From NCBI GenBank assembly GCA_964036195.1, contig OZ038455.1, forward strand, positions 12,417,855-12,481,854: a stretch of 64,000 nucleotides of DNA, in the 5' to 3' direction. The DNA comes from Sphaerolaimus hirsutus (lineage: Eukaryota; Nematoda; Chromadorea; Monhysterida; Sphaerolaimidae). The position numbers and the translations under genes were made by a program. Position 1 is the first letter of the stretch. Each line of letters begins with the position of its first letter. Below the pieces are notes generated by a model. The model was not told where the DNA came from. It saw only the letters and a list, made by a program, of their open reading frames with translations, and did no database searches. Positions 43,001 to 54,983 of this stretch are shown here, in pieces.

Positions 43001-46000
43001 AGAAATGACAACTGCACAATTGAATGTGCAACAAAACTCACGAAAGCAAGAATTCAGCTTTTTTTAAAGTGCGGGTCACTCCTAATGCTGGTTAGAGTTT
43101 GTATTTACGGGACTATGTTATCGGGATCACTTTGGTAAATATCTTGTGATGTAATGTTCTGTTCAAATTTATTCACGAACCAGACACAGGAACTTTTTCA
43201 GCTTGGGACCTGTTTTTCATAGAAATTTTTTGTAGAACGTTGGAACCATAACTCAAAATTTCTGTGTGGGTGCGCCATTAGCCATTGTCAAAAAATGTTT
43301 TTAAGGACCGCTCCCGTTAGAACTCTTATACTGGTGTTTTGGTAGACGCGTGCATGCTGTATTTGGCAGGGGTTATGGCTGACACCAAAAATTTCTCACT
43401 GCAGCGCCATGCTATTTACACTTTAAAGTGACAAAACGAGTGCCAATAATAAAGAGAAGTTGCAGTCGATTTCCAGTAAATGGAGGGTGCATAGCGGCAC
43501 TGAAAATCGAGGTAGATACATGATTGATCGATTTTTAATTTAGCGCCACATCAAACACTAAGTAGTCAAGTTCCCTCCATCCCCAGCACTTGTGTGGTCA
43601 CTTTAAAGTGCGGCCATTCTCACCAGCCAGAGCCCCGTGCCCAACGCTCACCGACCCAGGTTCGGACGAGGTGTTCCACCCGCTGCGCGAGTCCAGCCTG
43701 GAACGGGAACTGGAACTCGAGTACCTTGGCGCCGTGCGCAAGAAGAGGTCCATCTCGGAGACGGTGGACATGGTCAAGTCGCTCAGCGCCACCAGGCACG
43801 ATTTGCTGCCCACCGCGCGCGAGAGTGGACAGAGTTTGGAGAACAGTGGAGATGTTTGCGTCCATGACAGCGTGGAGGTCCGAATTAGCGGAGACAGCGG
43901 CTACGGGGGCGGAGTCAGTGTGGATTACGAGGAGGTTGAGGGTGTCTCGCCGATGGGTGCCCACAGCTGCGAGTCGAGTCCCGATAAATCGGGCAAGATT
44001 CGGTTCAGATTGAGTTCACAGATGAGCGTGGAAGAGGATGATGGGGTGAGCGGAACGTTGGAGGGTTTGGTGTCGGGTTTTGGTGCTTGTTGCATGTCGC
44101 TTTGCTTGTTTGGTTGTCGTTTGCGCTTTTTTTGTGTGTCCTAATTACGTCCGACATGGTTTTTGCGGGCAGCCCAACTCATTATGTCCCTGTTCGATGT
44201 CATACTTATTGGCAGCTTTGGTTGGCTGTTTTTTAAGATCATTTTGAATCGGACAACATTTATTTGCACGATTTCAGGTAATAATGAATCGGGCTTGTGC
44301 AATAAAATCTCGAGCATGGCTTTGCTTCGGTTTGAGGCGATGTTATGCTTCAAAGGACCCCCACACGCTAGTTGACATCGACACCAATTGTCAACTGGTG
44401 CCGATCCCGATTCAAAGCTTGCTGACGAGTGAACGAACGACGTTCAAACGCAACCTTGGAATTGGGATCAGAACCAGTTGACAGAACCAGTTGACATTGG
44501 TGTCGATGTCAACTAGCGTGTGTGGGGCCAAAGACATCATTTCTGACGGATTTTGGCTTTTAAGTATACTCATCGTGTGCCGCGATAGTTACCGCTAGCC
44601 GCTTGCTCACCATTTGATTGTTTACCATTTGCTCGCGATTGATAATCATTACCAAACTTACCACGAACCTGATCACACTACTTTTTTACACCTGGGTAAA
44701 AAAATTCCAAGCCAACTTTGGAGTAAATATATTAAAAAACCGAGAATTCGGCTCGGTGTAACCGAGTCAAAACCAAAAAAAAACCCTAGTCGTCAACCCG
44801 GCACTCAGAACGGCGGCGTTCGTCGGGCTGCGGCGGGTCGCCGCCGGTCGCGTCTGCGGGCGCGCACGGGCCGCACTGCTGCTGCTACCGGTGCATCCCC
44901 GACAGCCAGGCGCTCGTGCCGCTCGAGGTGGACATTGGCCGGCCGCCCGGCGACGAGTGTGTCTGCCGCGACTGCGATGGTGACGCGCACCACACTGTGG
45001 AGGGGGATGGGCACGCTGCCAAGCCGGCGCCCGTGTGTCTGCGCAGGGCGGGCAAGTACCCGCCGGCGCCCGCCAGCTGGTGCAGCGACATGTCGGGCCC
45101 GTCGAACAGCGTGGCCAGCTCTGTGTTCGGCAACACGCAGGTGTTGTCCTACAGGCGGTTTAAACTTTTTTTACGCGCTCGGTTTTTCTTTTTGTTGCAT
45201 TTTCGAGATGATTTGAGTGCTACTTACGAGGTCTGGTTGATTTGGGATTCAATTGTCGATCTATCTGGGATTTTGCTGTTCATTGAAATTGCGAATGATT
45301 TTCAGTTTTTGTCACACCGCAAGGGTAGCCCTTCAAATATTCACTATTCACGGATAGTATGACTAAAAATCAGGCTTTATAAGCTTTATTTTAGTATACA
45401 AATGTTAGTGGCCAAGGCCATGCACTTTCTCTTAGCGCGACGCCATTTTTCAATCACGAAATTCTTAGGTATAATCAATTTAGGTGGCCAATTATGTGCC
45501 AGTTCTCGTGAACATTCGCATCGGCAAATTTGGCGCTGATATACACTGTCACATTTTCGATTGGCGCCGTTTTCGTAGTGCTTCCTTACTACTAGTTAGT
45601 GCAACCGACACACTAAATATTTACATAACCAATCCCACCACTGGTCCCTCCCTTGCCGTGTGCCAATTTACATTCGATAAAAATAAACTCGCTTCTCGTT
45701 TGCTTAATCATCGTTTAGACAATAACTGTTTCCATTTTAAATTTTTTTCAAAATCTTAAAAAAACCTCCCCACTGTAGGAGGACGAACGCGAAGCCTACT
45801 GGGTGGCGGTGCGCAAAAAAACCCGGCCCTCCTGCCTACCCCCTCTGGACATGGAAGCCCTGCAGCAGTTAGAGTCCGTGTACAGGGAGAAACACGGCGC
45901 GGCCACCCCCTCGCCGCAGGGGTCGCCCGCTAAGAAGCCCACTTTGAGTGTGCCCCCCGAGCTGGCCGAGGTGGCCCCCATTTTGGCCGGGGCGAATAGT

Positions 46001-49000
46001 GTGCTGGGACAGGTGGGTGGGGGCTTTTTTGATGGGTGGTTTTGGGCCCGCACGCAGTAGTTGACATCAAGATTCGTGTCAACTGAATGTCAAATAAAAC
46101 ACAAAAAATTAAAAGCCTCTCATTTAACAAAAAAAAAGGAAATTGAGTGTCGCGATATGAAAGTTACCATGCTCTTTCAGATAGGAAAATTGAAATCACA
46201 TAATTAACCAAAATTTAGTCGACACTAATTTTAATGTCCACTAGTGTGTGTGGGCACGCTCAGGCTGGCGCCATGGGTGCGCTAACAAAATTATTTGGAA
46301 TAAGTTCATTTAGTTTTGGGTGTCTTTATTTTGTTGCTTATTGGATATTATTAGTTGGCGTTTTTGCCACGGTAAGCAATAAAAACTGAATTGTGTCGTT
46401 TAAATAGTATTCATACCAGACACAACACCTTTGCTTGGTCTGATTACATTGATCGTTTTTTTATTGATCATTGATATGTACATTATTCTTCCATAATTGG
46501 GGTGGGGGGACCATTCAAGTGGGGGAATTATTTTTCTCTAAACGTCTAACAGGGGGGAATTATCCGAGTAAATACGGTATTCGTAATTGTTGATTTCGAC
46601 GCAATTCTCTCACCCACGAAGTAGTGAAATTGTTTTAATTCCTGGATTTACGTTTTACGTTGCCGGATGTCAGTTTGTCAGTTGTCGCCAGTGGTTAATT
46701 AAACGAAATCTTTGTGTCAAAATGTGCGTAACGTCTACGTGCGTGTCAAACGATACGTGACCGAAACTAGTGTTGTTGAAATTCTATAAACATAATCGAC
46801 CGCCTTTGATACTTTACGCTCGTCTGTGTATTGACGCGTGCATCTGCGTTTTGCTGTACCTGTCGGTGCCATCTCGCGCACACAAAACGTAAATACTTTG
46901 TCTAGGTGCAGTTGCGCGCGTACTCACGTCTCTGGGTACTGGGTACTGGGTACTCACTCGAGCTTCCAGTTTTTTCTGGAAGTACTCGTGGGTTTTTTTA
47001 CGTTTTGTGGATAGTTTGGAATGCTGTGTGCGGGTGGTGGATTATCCGTAGATGTTATTACAAAGTATTTAAGTATTTATATACACCTGCTTACGTTGGG
47101 ATGTGTTTACCTGCAGTATTTACTTTGCGCACGTATCTATGATTACTAAGCACCCCAATTCTAACAGTAAACAGCAACAACTGTTTCATTTCTCAATTGT
47201 TGAGGGGGTTTATTTGCATCTCAAACGCTGTATCGATGTTTGCAGAAAGCGCGCGGAACATTTATTCTAAATTCGAACATGTGGCATAAATGCGAAATTT
47301 CACTGTTGGAATAAATTTCGTGTAACGAGGGATGAATTTCAATGAATGAAGGGGGTTTTGTAAAATAAATTGAATTGTATTGTAAAATATACGAAATGGA
47401 AGCTGGAATCGCGTGAAGACGCTAGGTATACAGAATTTTTGAGTTTTCCGTCCGACCTTTTTTGGACCCGGAACTACAAGTGCGGGTATAATAAATCTAG
47501 CGCACTGACGCCTGTTTAAGTACGAAAAGTTAGGCTTACAATTGAATTGCATATGGGACTGGAAATTCCCTCAAACTTTTTGCGATGGGCCTCTCGATCC
47601 AAAAATTCAAATTTTCGAGAAATTCAAATCTCTACGTTCGCCAAACTCCGTATAGAACCCACTCTCTATAGAACCCCGCTCGAAAACTGTCTGCCATTTT
47701 ACAGGGCATTTTACATCACTTTTGACAATTTGCATGATATTTGACATTCTAAACGGCACTTTACAGGGTCTGGGAGTGCACCCGGGTTATGGAATATTGC
47801 GGCCGTATTTCCACGTCACACTACCTGTATTAACCAGTAAATACGTAACCCATTTTTCATCGGAGCGTAATAAATTGGTTTTGTGAAAAATTCGCCTACC
47901 TATTCAAAGCATTTTACCTGCCTACGTGCAGCAAAAATGCGAAAAATTGTAAAGTGTTTTTGTGTGTCACGTGAACGTTGAAAGCTACACGTTGATAGAA
48001 ATCGTAGAATCGTAAACAAGTCAATTATTGATTGTGGGTGCTATTTTGCACGTGATTTTGTGCATTTTGATGAGGATGGTGCAAATAAAGCATTTATACC
48101 ATCTACAAAGGTAGTATATCTGACCGTCACTGCGTTTTTCAAATTGCACGATTTTCAAAAATGAAATTGATTTTTGATCTTCTGTCAAATTGATAGATCG
48201 ATTGGAAAAATGCGAATTTTTTCAAATCTGACTTTTTCAAGAAATCGTTTAAAAAATCACTTGTCAACCCTGACCGTCGATTATCTCTTTGATAAATTTT
48301 TCCCTGCGTTTGTCGAACTAAAAGTTATTTTCTCAATTGCTTTCTTTTGTTTGCACGCGTACAGTGCGCGCTGATCAAGATCCAGGTGGGGAGCCCCGCA
48401 TCAAAATTGGGAAAATGTTATTGTAAATACAATGATACATAATCACCGACAAATGTCACGCTATTTTACACTGTGTTTTTGCACGCTCATTCTAGTTTTC
48501 AAATATTATCAGAAAACTACATCTTATTTCATATGGAGTTAGTGAATTACAGTAATCAGTTTGAATTTTCTAAGGAAGCAGCACTTGGATCGTTGCCAAG
48601 TTGTTCCTTTGTCCAGCTGTGTATCACATGGCTGGCCTTCCGTTAAACATTGATGGGGATCACGTGCCCTTGGCTGCATTTCATGCATTTGCTGACTGCG
48701 TGCTTCGCAAAACAACGTTTTTCATTTGCTTGTTATGGGTTTTTTTCCTCACATTTGGTCATGTGTCAAGTCACATGGAAATGATTTATGATATTTATGT
48801 GGAACAAATCGGAAAAGGGTGTAGGATTTGGAGCTAAAAGATATTCTTTTTAAATATATAAATATGTAATTGGAAATCTGGGTCGGGCTGATGCCCCTGT
48901 GTCCTTGGCACTGCTATTTTCAGGGACAAATATTGCGCATGCAAATACATCTCGTAGATCTTTTTGACATTGAATCGTGTCATTCCCAATGACTTCGTTT

Positions 49001-52000
49001 ATCAATGGCATCTTATCAGTTTCCTTTTTGACTGAAAAAATGCATCAGAAACGATTTATGCATTTTATTCTTGAGTGGGATCGTTATAATGTAAATAACT
49101 ACTATTTTTAGCTTTCATCGTGACACGAGTTCGCAAACTGACGTGCGTCATGTGATAAGACTGTTTGTATTCTTGCTAGACTATTTATTTACAAAGCGCG
49201 GAGATAATAAAACTTTAGCTACAATATGGTAGCGCCGATGTTTGTTCAAAATTGATTTACAGTACAGTTACTGATTTGTTCATAAAGCGTGCAGGACATA
49301 TTTACATGTAATTATTTACTTAGTGCAACAGGTAAATGTAGGTGGTGGCATGATTGAAAATGTGAATCCTGCAGCTTACACACTAATTAATTTACCTTTA
49401 CTTAAACACAAATTTTCTAATTTTTATGTGCAGCACAAAGGCGATTAGAATTAGTTGTTAGGTAACCCTTCAAAATACCCGCTGTTTTTGAAATAAAACG
49501 AAACTTGACACCAAAGGTATTATATATAAATACGTGAATATAAAAATACCTATGAGTGTGGAGCATGTCCGTTTATCAACGGATCGACAGCATAAATATA
49601 TAAAAAGTCACAAAAGCACACGAATGAAAACACCCAACCCTCAATACCCCCCACCTCAAACTACCCCCCCCCCCCTCTTCAGGTGCACGTAGACCTGTCG
49701 CGCTACCACGAACTAGGTCGATTTTGCGCCGATATCACTGAAAAGCCGCCCGCGTCGACAAACTGCGTTGGCGAGGGCCATTATGACGATCCGCTGTATG
49801 ACAGGGCCGCTGCCTGGTTCCATCTGGAGGCCGCTGCGAGGTGGGTATTTTTGCACCCATTTTGTTGGGGGGGGCTTGTTTGGGGGTGTTGTTTGGTTAT
49901 TAGCAGAAAATGAAAAAGGGGTGTTGAGGTTTTCTGTTGGAGATTCGTGAATGTTTTATACGAAAGGATTTACTATGCTAGAAGAGAAGGATTGGAACAG
50001 GGATCTAGTATGTGACCACCGCGGGTGTTTATGTACCGTATTTGTGTCCCTCGAATAACCCCCCTCGAATAATCCCTTTCTTTTAGATGACTGTAGAAAA
50101 AACCTCCGCATCCCCCTCAAATATATCCTCCCGTAAGGTAAATATATGATTAAAAAATTTGTGTCCAATTTGAACAAAAATGTCGTGTTATGCTGTAAAT
50201 AGAGCATATTTTATGAAATTAGTTGATAGAAACATGCTTAACTTTTTTCAACGAAATAATAATTCCCCATGAATAATTCACCATCTTGAATAGATCCTTA
50301 AAAAATCCGACGATAAAATCATTCACCAGGAGAATTATTCGAGTAAATACGGTAGGTAGTAAATCGCTCTTTCGGCTCTTCTGTCGACCAACCAAAGCAC
50401 GCGCTCAGGTGTCGCATCCTGGAAGCGGTGCTGACCAGCGCCAAGATCTACCTGGGCATGCCGCACGACCTGCTCAAGGACTTCTCCATGCCCGACGACG
50501 ACGACAACGTGGACATTGGCTTGGACAACATGGAGATGGCCGCCCGGCTGGGCGATCGCGAGGCCATGGTGTATTTGGCTGAGGCTTTTGAGAATGGCCT
50601 GAGGCTCGGTTCTGATCGGTGGGTTGGCAGTGGTATTTGGTTGTTAAGTGGGGCAGCGGTAGGGTTGGAAAAAAATCAATTTTTTCATACGCCTTAAAAA
50701 ACAAATTATTTTATTTTTTATTAAAATCGGTTTTTTTTCAAATCGTCCAAAATTGGGGTATAGAGCAAAAATATGTGTATGTTGAGTGTCACAAAATGTA
50801 TTGTTACGTCTATCGTGGTAATATTATGACTCTGAAGTCATGGGATACGTTATAAATAAGGTTACAAAAGAAGACTAAAGAGAAGACTACCTATATTTCA
50901 CACTGTAGCGTAGAAGTGTGTGGGAGCACATTGGCTGGATATTATATAAATACTACAGTAACATATCACGGCGTATTATTTCACAATAGCATGCGCTAAT
51001 AGAAACTTTTAACACTAAAATAACTCAAAACGATTGAAAACAACCACCAATGTTAATGTGTATGTGCAATTAAAATCAGATATTTAAAATAAAAGATCAA
51101 GTGCCACCCCTAGGCGGCCCTATTTAATTTACCTCAAAACGCCAAAAAAATGATTCGGTGATGGTTCTGGCTGACTCAGTTTACTAGCAAATAGCACCTA
51201 CCTATCTATCCCAAGAATTAAAAAAAAGAAAAAAACTTCAAAAAAATCTCAATATTTCCATCCACAGCAAGCGCAACTGGTCCACAGCGGTGCACTGGTA
51301 CAAGAGCGCTCTGGACGAACGGTGCTGGGCCCAGTGCGCAGTGGGCCAAAACACGGATACGAGTGATGGCACCAACGGACAGGAGGGGGGCTATACGAGC
51401 GTGGACGAGACCCACCCCAGACATGTTCTGCTTGCTAAATTGGGGGAGCTGTTGAGGGCTGGAGGGTTTGGCTTGAAGGCTGATCCCAGCGGCGCTGGTG
51501 CGTCCCGGGATTCTTGGATTTTGACCCTCCCGGGGGCGGGGGGGGGGGGGGTTGGATAGATAGATGAAAACATTTGGGGGTTGGGTGGGCAATAGCTGAA
51601 AATAGAAAATAAAACATGAACTAGTGATTTTGAAGGTGAAAAGTTATAAAATGGTATGAAAATTTAGATGGAATTTCTCAAAAATCGCTCCATATAGCTA
51701 GATATGTCGTCGGTATAGGTATTTAGATAGCTGGGCTGTTTGTGGATGGGGGTTATCCCAACCCCCCATTCGAGCCCCTGCGGAGCTTTTCTCTTAATCA
51801 ACACGGCCGTGTTAATTTTTTGCGCTTGTTGAAAGACTATGCAAAAATCTGATGGCGTGATTGGAAAATCAAAAGCGCACGTTTTTTATACCTTTTTTGT
51901 TTTTCCACAGGCGACTATTTCACCGAGGCGGCAGATGCCGCCATGGAAGCGATGCGTGGAAAAATCGCAAACAAATACTACGAATTGGCCGAGATTTGCT

Positions 52001-52035
52001 ACAGCGAGGCGCCCGACGAGGGCAACGAGGAATAG
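34028..52035 (+). CDS. EEF2K: Eukaryotic elongation factor 2 kinase (alpha-kinase)
   Basis: Exons 34028-34069, 35076-35363, 36045-36202, 36652-36841, 37736-37852, 37915-38154, 38540-38800, 39179-39380, 43627-44045, 44790-45140, 45779-46012, 49683-49840, 50409-50618, 51268-51497, 51911-52035; every phase agrees, 1074 residues. The cytosolic calmodulin-dependent alpha-kinase phosphorylates eEF2 and slows translation elongation. Seen: calmodulin-targeting helix [10 protein letters not shown] then DPWLKYRI (exon 4); [12 protein letters not shown]-site Lys in FVAKSYL (about 260); [44 protein letters not shown] with the active-site and metal-binding residues (about 369-375); GDGNLG loop (385-390). 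RVRTISS (Thr about 472) lines up with the human autophosphorylation Thr348 region; SGDSGY is also shared. The C-terminus has Sel1-type helical repeats ([52 protein letters not shown]). Human protein is 725 residues; the extra length is in the N-terminus and linker. Exon 1 and the ends of exons 2 and 8 are least certain. Confidence 0.95.
34550..35015. repeat. Palindromic repeat rich in ACGTAAACGTAA and TACTCGCGTAC
   Basis: AACGTAAACGTAAAG on the left and AAACGTAAATACG on the right. Between them near 34890-34922 is a near-perfect hairpin of TACTCGCGTACTTTC and GAAAAGTACGCGAGTA. Related stretches lie at about 35580-35940 and 61427-61910. eEF2K intron 1. Confidence 0.55.
35400..35575. mobile_element. 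Fragment of the CAGGGACGTATCC hAT family
   Basis: TGCGCGCTTGCGTAAATTTT, a G/C run pair, and CCTGCGTACGTCCTTGG resemble the right part of the copies at 37170 and 41185. Starts just after eEF2K exon 2. Confidence 0.45.
37170..37610. mobile_element. hAT element, CAGGGACGTATCC ends, TSD AGTATGCG/AGTATGCT
   Basis: CAGGGACGTATCCAGGATTT at the left, CCTGGATACGTCCTTG at the right, flanking 8-mers identical at 7 of 8 bases. Interior: G/C runs, GGCGCC words, and the palindrome TTGCGCGCTTGCGCGCAA near 37485. eEF2K intron 4. Confidence 0.85.
38212..38458. mobile_element. Diverged TACCGTATTTnnTTGAATAA-family MITE
   Basis: TACCGTATTTGTTTGAATAA at the left; the right end is decayed (GAGCAAATACTATA). C-run and CCCCTCAAAAATTCGGACGA words match the family interior. 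eEF2K intron 6. Confidence 0.5.
38936..39090. mobile_element. Truncated CTAGTTGACATCGC-family MITE
   Basis: ACACGCTCTAGTTGACATCGC starts a stretch matching the inner sequence of the copies at 32861 and 46044 (TCACACTTAACAGAAACAATG, AAGTGTCATGAT). No right end. eEF2K intron 7. Confidence 0.5.
39479..39638. mobile_element. CTAGTTGACATCG-family MITE, diverged right end
   Basis: ACACACTAGTTGACATCGGC at the left, mirrored by ATTTAAACTGGTGTGTGTGG at the right, with an inner pair ATTGTCAATTGG/CCAGTTGACATTTGG. eEF2K intron 8. Confidence 0.6.
40988..42098. mobile_element. hAT element, TAGGGTTGG family, TSD GGGACAAG
   Basis: TAGGGTTGGTACTTGATT at the left, TTTTCCAACCCTA at the right, perfect 8-bp duplications GGGACAAG at 40980-40987 and 42099-42106. 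The inner sequence is the reverse complement of the copy at 22702-23367. Split by 41185-41610. eEF2K intron 8. Confidence 0.92.
41185..41610. mobile_element. Nested hAT element, CAGGGACGTATCC family, TSD GGTGTTTT
   Basis: CAGGGACGTATCCAGGATTT at the left, CCTGGATACGGCCCTG at the right, perfect 8-bp duplications GGTGTTTT at 41177-41184 and 41611-41618. Homologous to 37170-37610 along its length. Confidence 0.92.
42107..43560. other. Rest of eEF2K intron 8, no gene seen
   Basis: Contains short direct repeats of the type TTTCATTTCnnAAGTGCACAT (about 42290-42490) and otherwise unique AT-rich DNA. No splice-consistent frame. Confidence 0.4.
44355..44529. mobile_element. CTAGTTGACATCGACACC-family MITE
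   Basis: GGACCCCCACACGCTAGTTG at the left and CAACTAGCGTGTGTGGGGCC at the right, AAA on both flanks. A partial internal duplication of CAGAACCAGTTGACA lies near the right end. eEF2K intron 9. Confidence 0.8.
46044..46256. mobile_element. CTAGTTGACAT-family MITE
   Basis: GGGCCCGCACGCAGTAGTTG at the left and CCACTAGTGTGTGTGGGC at the right; interior resembles 32861-33067. It begins about 30 bases into eEF2K intron 11. Confidence 0.7.
46490..46582. mobile_element. Partial TTACTCGGATAA-family MITE
   Basis: Only a right end is clear (AATTATCCGAGTAAATACGG), with GGGGACCATTCAAGTGGGGG words before it. Confidence 0.45.
46583..49682. other. Long eEF2K intron 11, mostly featureless
   Basis: AT-rich, with only a remnant of the introner-like MITE family at 47693-47776. 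No RNA gene or coding frame found on either strand. Confidence 0.4.
47693..47776 (+). repeat. Remnant of the GACCCTGTAAAATG MITE family
   Basis: CATTTTACAGGGCATTTTAC, TGACAATTTGCATGATATTT and CAGGGTCTGGGAGTGCACCC match the right half of the element at 10746-10969. The left arm is missing. Deep inside an intron. Confidence 0.6.
50036..50352. mobile_element. TACCGTATTTGnGTCCCTCGAATAA-family MITE
   Basis: TACCGTATTTGTGTCCCTCG at the left, TTATTCGAGTAAATACGGTA at the right. eEF2K intron 12. Confidence 0.65.
50662..51080. mobile_element. Right-truncated TAGGGTTGGAAAAA-family hAT
   Basis: TAGGGTTGGAAAAAAATCAA at the left and internal GTGTGGGAGCACATTGGCTG match the family, but no CCAACCCTA end is present. 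eEF2K intron 13. Confidence 0.6.
51525..51780. mobile_element. Degraded CAGGGGTCTCC-family element
   Basis: CCTCCCGGGGGCGGGG, ATAGATAGATGA and the TTTTGAAGGTGAAAAGTTATA block match 24169-24675. Ends not found. eEF2K intron 14. Confidence 0.45.
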
Positions 52036-52190
52036 AGAAAATACAATATATCTGGTTGAAAAAAAATCTATAAAAAAATTTAAAATGAAAAAAATACAAA
52101 AACATCCATTAGTTTTGTTTGCTGGATTGGTGTTCCTTTTTGTCTATATTATGGCTTTGAAAGGACCTGTAGAATTCTAAAAACACTCGA

Positions 52191-52644
52191 TACCGTATTA
52201 CCTAGAATAGGAGGTATACCTTCCGTACCTAAATTTCGTCACCAATTATTATGGTACCTCTTATTAGGGGATGCACACTGTCGTTTTCGCCACATTTTGC
52301 AAACATCTACAACAACTCAATTTTTCAAATTATGATGTGACAAAATAGTGAACCAGGCCCAATAACAAATGACCAGATGAATAGGTAGGTAAATATGTTG
52401 AGCTTGATTTGACTTGATCAAAACCACTGAAATCAGTCCAAATGATTTTCAAATGCAAAATTTCGTATTGTTGGCCATATTTGGTCGTTGTTTTTACGTC
52501 TTTACGCGTTTCTGGCACGCTGCCAGCTGTGCCTCTTGTTGAGGGTATACCTCTGCTATTATTCCTCCCGCTAAGGCGAACCAAAAATTAAATGGCACCT
52601 CTTATTGGATCATATACCTCCTATCGAATGTAGGTAACACGGTA
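52191..52644. mobile_element. MITE with TACCGTATTACCTAGAATAG ends
   Basis: TACCGTATTACCTAGAATAG then GAGGTATACC at the left; the right end reads ATACCTCCTATCGAATGTAG then GTAACACGGTAA. Inner GGCACCTCTTATTGGATC and GGTACCTCTTATTAGGGG also relate. Just 3' of eEF2K, perhaps in its 3' UTR or flank. Confidence 0.65.
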
Positions 52645-53950
52645 ACTCGTTTTGTAGAATTCTCACGGTCGTCGCACGTGACTTGCGTTTGATGTGAGGG
52701 TTTGAGTTTGCTTGCGATGCAGCATTTGTGTCAGATGTCAAAAACTGAGAAAATGTTGAATGCTAGGGGACCCATCTCGTTACATGTACCATCCTTTTGT
52801 CGTCCGTTCAGTCGATGATATAACTTACAATGCATTAAATTTATAACTATTTATGTGTGCATATGTATGGAAATGACCTCACTTGCACTGTGTTCATTCC
52901 ATTTCTCACTTGTATTGGGGCGATATTTTGAGTGCAGCTGCAATTTTGGTCATGTGCGCATAATTGCGATGCCAAATTTAATTCGATGCTAAGCAGGGTT
53001 TTCACTGTGGATTAGGCTAACAGATGGTATAGAAGTTTTGAAACAGTTTTCGATCGTTACTGTACCCCGTATGGTAGTGTGACAGATTTTTGGCGAAAAT
53101 ATAAATATTAACATACCGTATTTCCTCGAAATATCCCCCTCGAAATACCCCCAAAATTTTCACTCTGAAAAATAAACCCCCTGGGGGTATTCCGAGGAAA
53201 TACGGTAAGTATATCAGGATAATATTAATAGGCTATTCCTAAGATTTTTTCTATATATTGTACCTAAAGTACACAATCAAAATATTTTATTCGCAATGTG
53301 ATACAGGGCTGTGCTTGTCCGGACACATTGCCGCCGTTTGTAAATATTTGGAAGTATTGTGGATGAAAGTAGTGTTCAGTTTAGAGAACAAAGTTGAATT
53401 TGTTGTTGTCTTCTGGTGAGGTTCAAGTCTACCGCAGTATGGTAAATTTTGTGGAGTATTGGTTCCCTGTGACGTGAATATTCAGTATTTCCATCTGCTT
53501 TTTACTGATTATTATGTATGATGTAAATATAATACAATGCTATGGTTTTGCATGGGAGCTTTCGTCTTTCTATTTGTCGTTTACACAAGTAGCACCTGAA
53601 GCAAATTTCCCCGTCAAACGTCGCAAGACTTTTCTGCATGTATGTACAAATAACGTTGTTTGTTTCCACCGAATTACCACTGAATTGTTTGAGAGTTCCA
53701 CGATTTGAAATCATTTTTGTCTGCTCCTAAATAGCAGTATATATCTTCAACGGGTCTCCTGGCGCAAAAATACAATTGTGTAAATAGTTCGTGTACAGAA
53801 CGTTTTTGTTATTTTTGTCCTCCATTATTACCCATTTTTCTTGTTTTCCGTGGGTGTTGACTAGGATGCAACTGGCTGATTTACTGATTAGCTTTTACAC
53901 AGATAGCTGCGTCGTTTTTGCGGCCCCCCATTTCGTTGGTGCAGCAGCCC
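52645..53950. other. Intergenic stretch between eEF2K and the minus-strand gene
   Basis: Holds one short MITE at 53112-53209 (TACCGTATTTCCTCGAAATA and its mirror TATTCCGAGGAAATACGGTA) and otherwise unique AT-rich DNA. No gene supported. Confidence 0.45.
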
Positions 53951-53954
53951 CTTT

Positions 53955-54118
53955 GGGCCCACACTCACTAGGTAGTTGACATCGACATCAAATGTCAACT
54001 GGTTCCAATCCTAATTCAAAGTTTGCTGACAAGCCAACGGGCGATGTTCAAATGCAAGCTTGAATTTGGATCGGAACCATTTGACATTTTGTGTCGATGT
54101 CAACTAGTGTGTGGGGCG
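53955..54118. mobile_element. CTAGGTAGTTGACATCGAC-family MITE
   Basis: GGGCCCACACTCACTAGG at the left, CAACTAGTGTGTGGGGCG at the right, TTT on both flanks; inner pair CAAATGTCAACTGG/CCATTTGACATTTTG. Confidence 0.75.
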
Positions 54119-54446
54119 TTTTACGCGACTAGCGATCAACAAAATGCGGTGCCATTAAGTTTGATTCTCCCTGCTTGTATCGTGATGTCGTTTTCAACGA
54201 TAATCAAATAAACTAGTGTGTTTGGAACTTTCGGTAGAAATCATCGAATCGATGATTTTTAACGGATTGCGAGTAGCGGGATGTTTTTACTTGGGCGGTT
54301 AAAATACCAGTGGCACGCCGCACAGTGGGAAATTCGTTCCGTGTTTCGAGTGTTTTTTGGCGCCGTATAGACAAAAATCTCCAAAAATCCTTAACAGCGG
54401 CAAAAAACGGTAAAAAACACGTCAGACGGTTAACAATTCCCGTGAG

Positions 54447-54714
54447 TAGTGATTTGAAAAGTGCCAGGACTTTGGCGCCAAGCGCCAAAAGCGCCATGGC
54501 GCTTTTCCGACTCCTAGTGCCAGGCGCAATGGCGCCAGAACAAGATGGAGCCAAGCGCCAGAAGCGCCATGTCGCTTTCCGCTTTAGCGCTAACACCAGG
54601 CATTTTGTTCCTGGCGCCGGGCGAAATTAGCGCCAAGCGACATCACGCTTCAAGGGTATGGCGCCAAACGCAGAGCAGAATGGCGTTAAGCGCCATGACG
54701 CTTTTACATCACTA
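54447..54714. mobile_element. GGCGCC-type hAT element, TSD CCCGTGAG
   Basis: TAGTGATTTGAAAAGTGCC at the left, GCGCTTTTACATCACTA-type sequence at the right (ACGCTTTTACATCACTA), perfect 8-bp duplications CCCGTGAG at 54439-54446 and 54715-54722. Interior is GGCGCC/AGCGCC words throughout. Confidence 0.9.
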
Positions 54715-54983
54715 CCCGTGAGTTGTTTGTGGTAAACTGTCTCACGCAAAATATGTTTTTGGATAAATCGTTTCCACCTTTGGAAATCGGAAGCTACGCG
54801 AATGCGGCACGAAAATTCCATTGTGCTATGGCGTCGTGAATAACTTCAACAGTACTTCATGAATAACTTGTGACGTCTCACCTGGTGCAGCGGCAGAGGC
54901 AGCCCAGATAAATAAACGAGACACCGCTTGTATTCCATTTGTACAGCTCGGTCTATTAGTTTATTTTAAATAATCAGTCTCAG

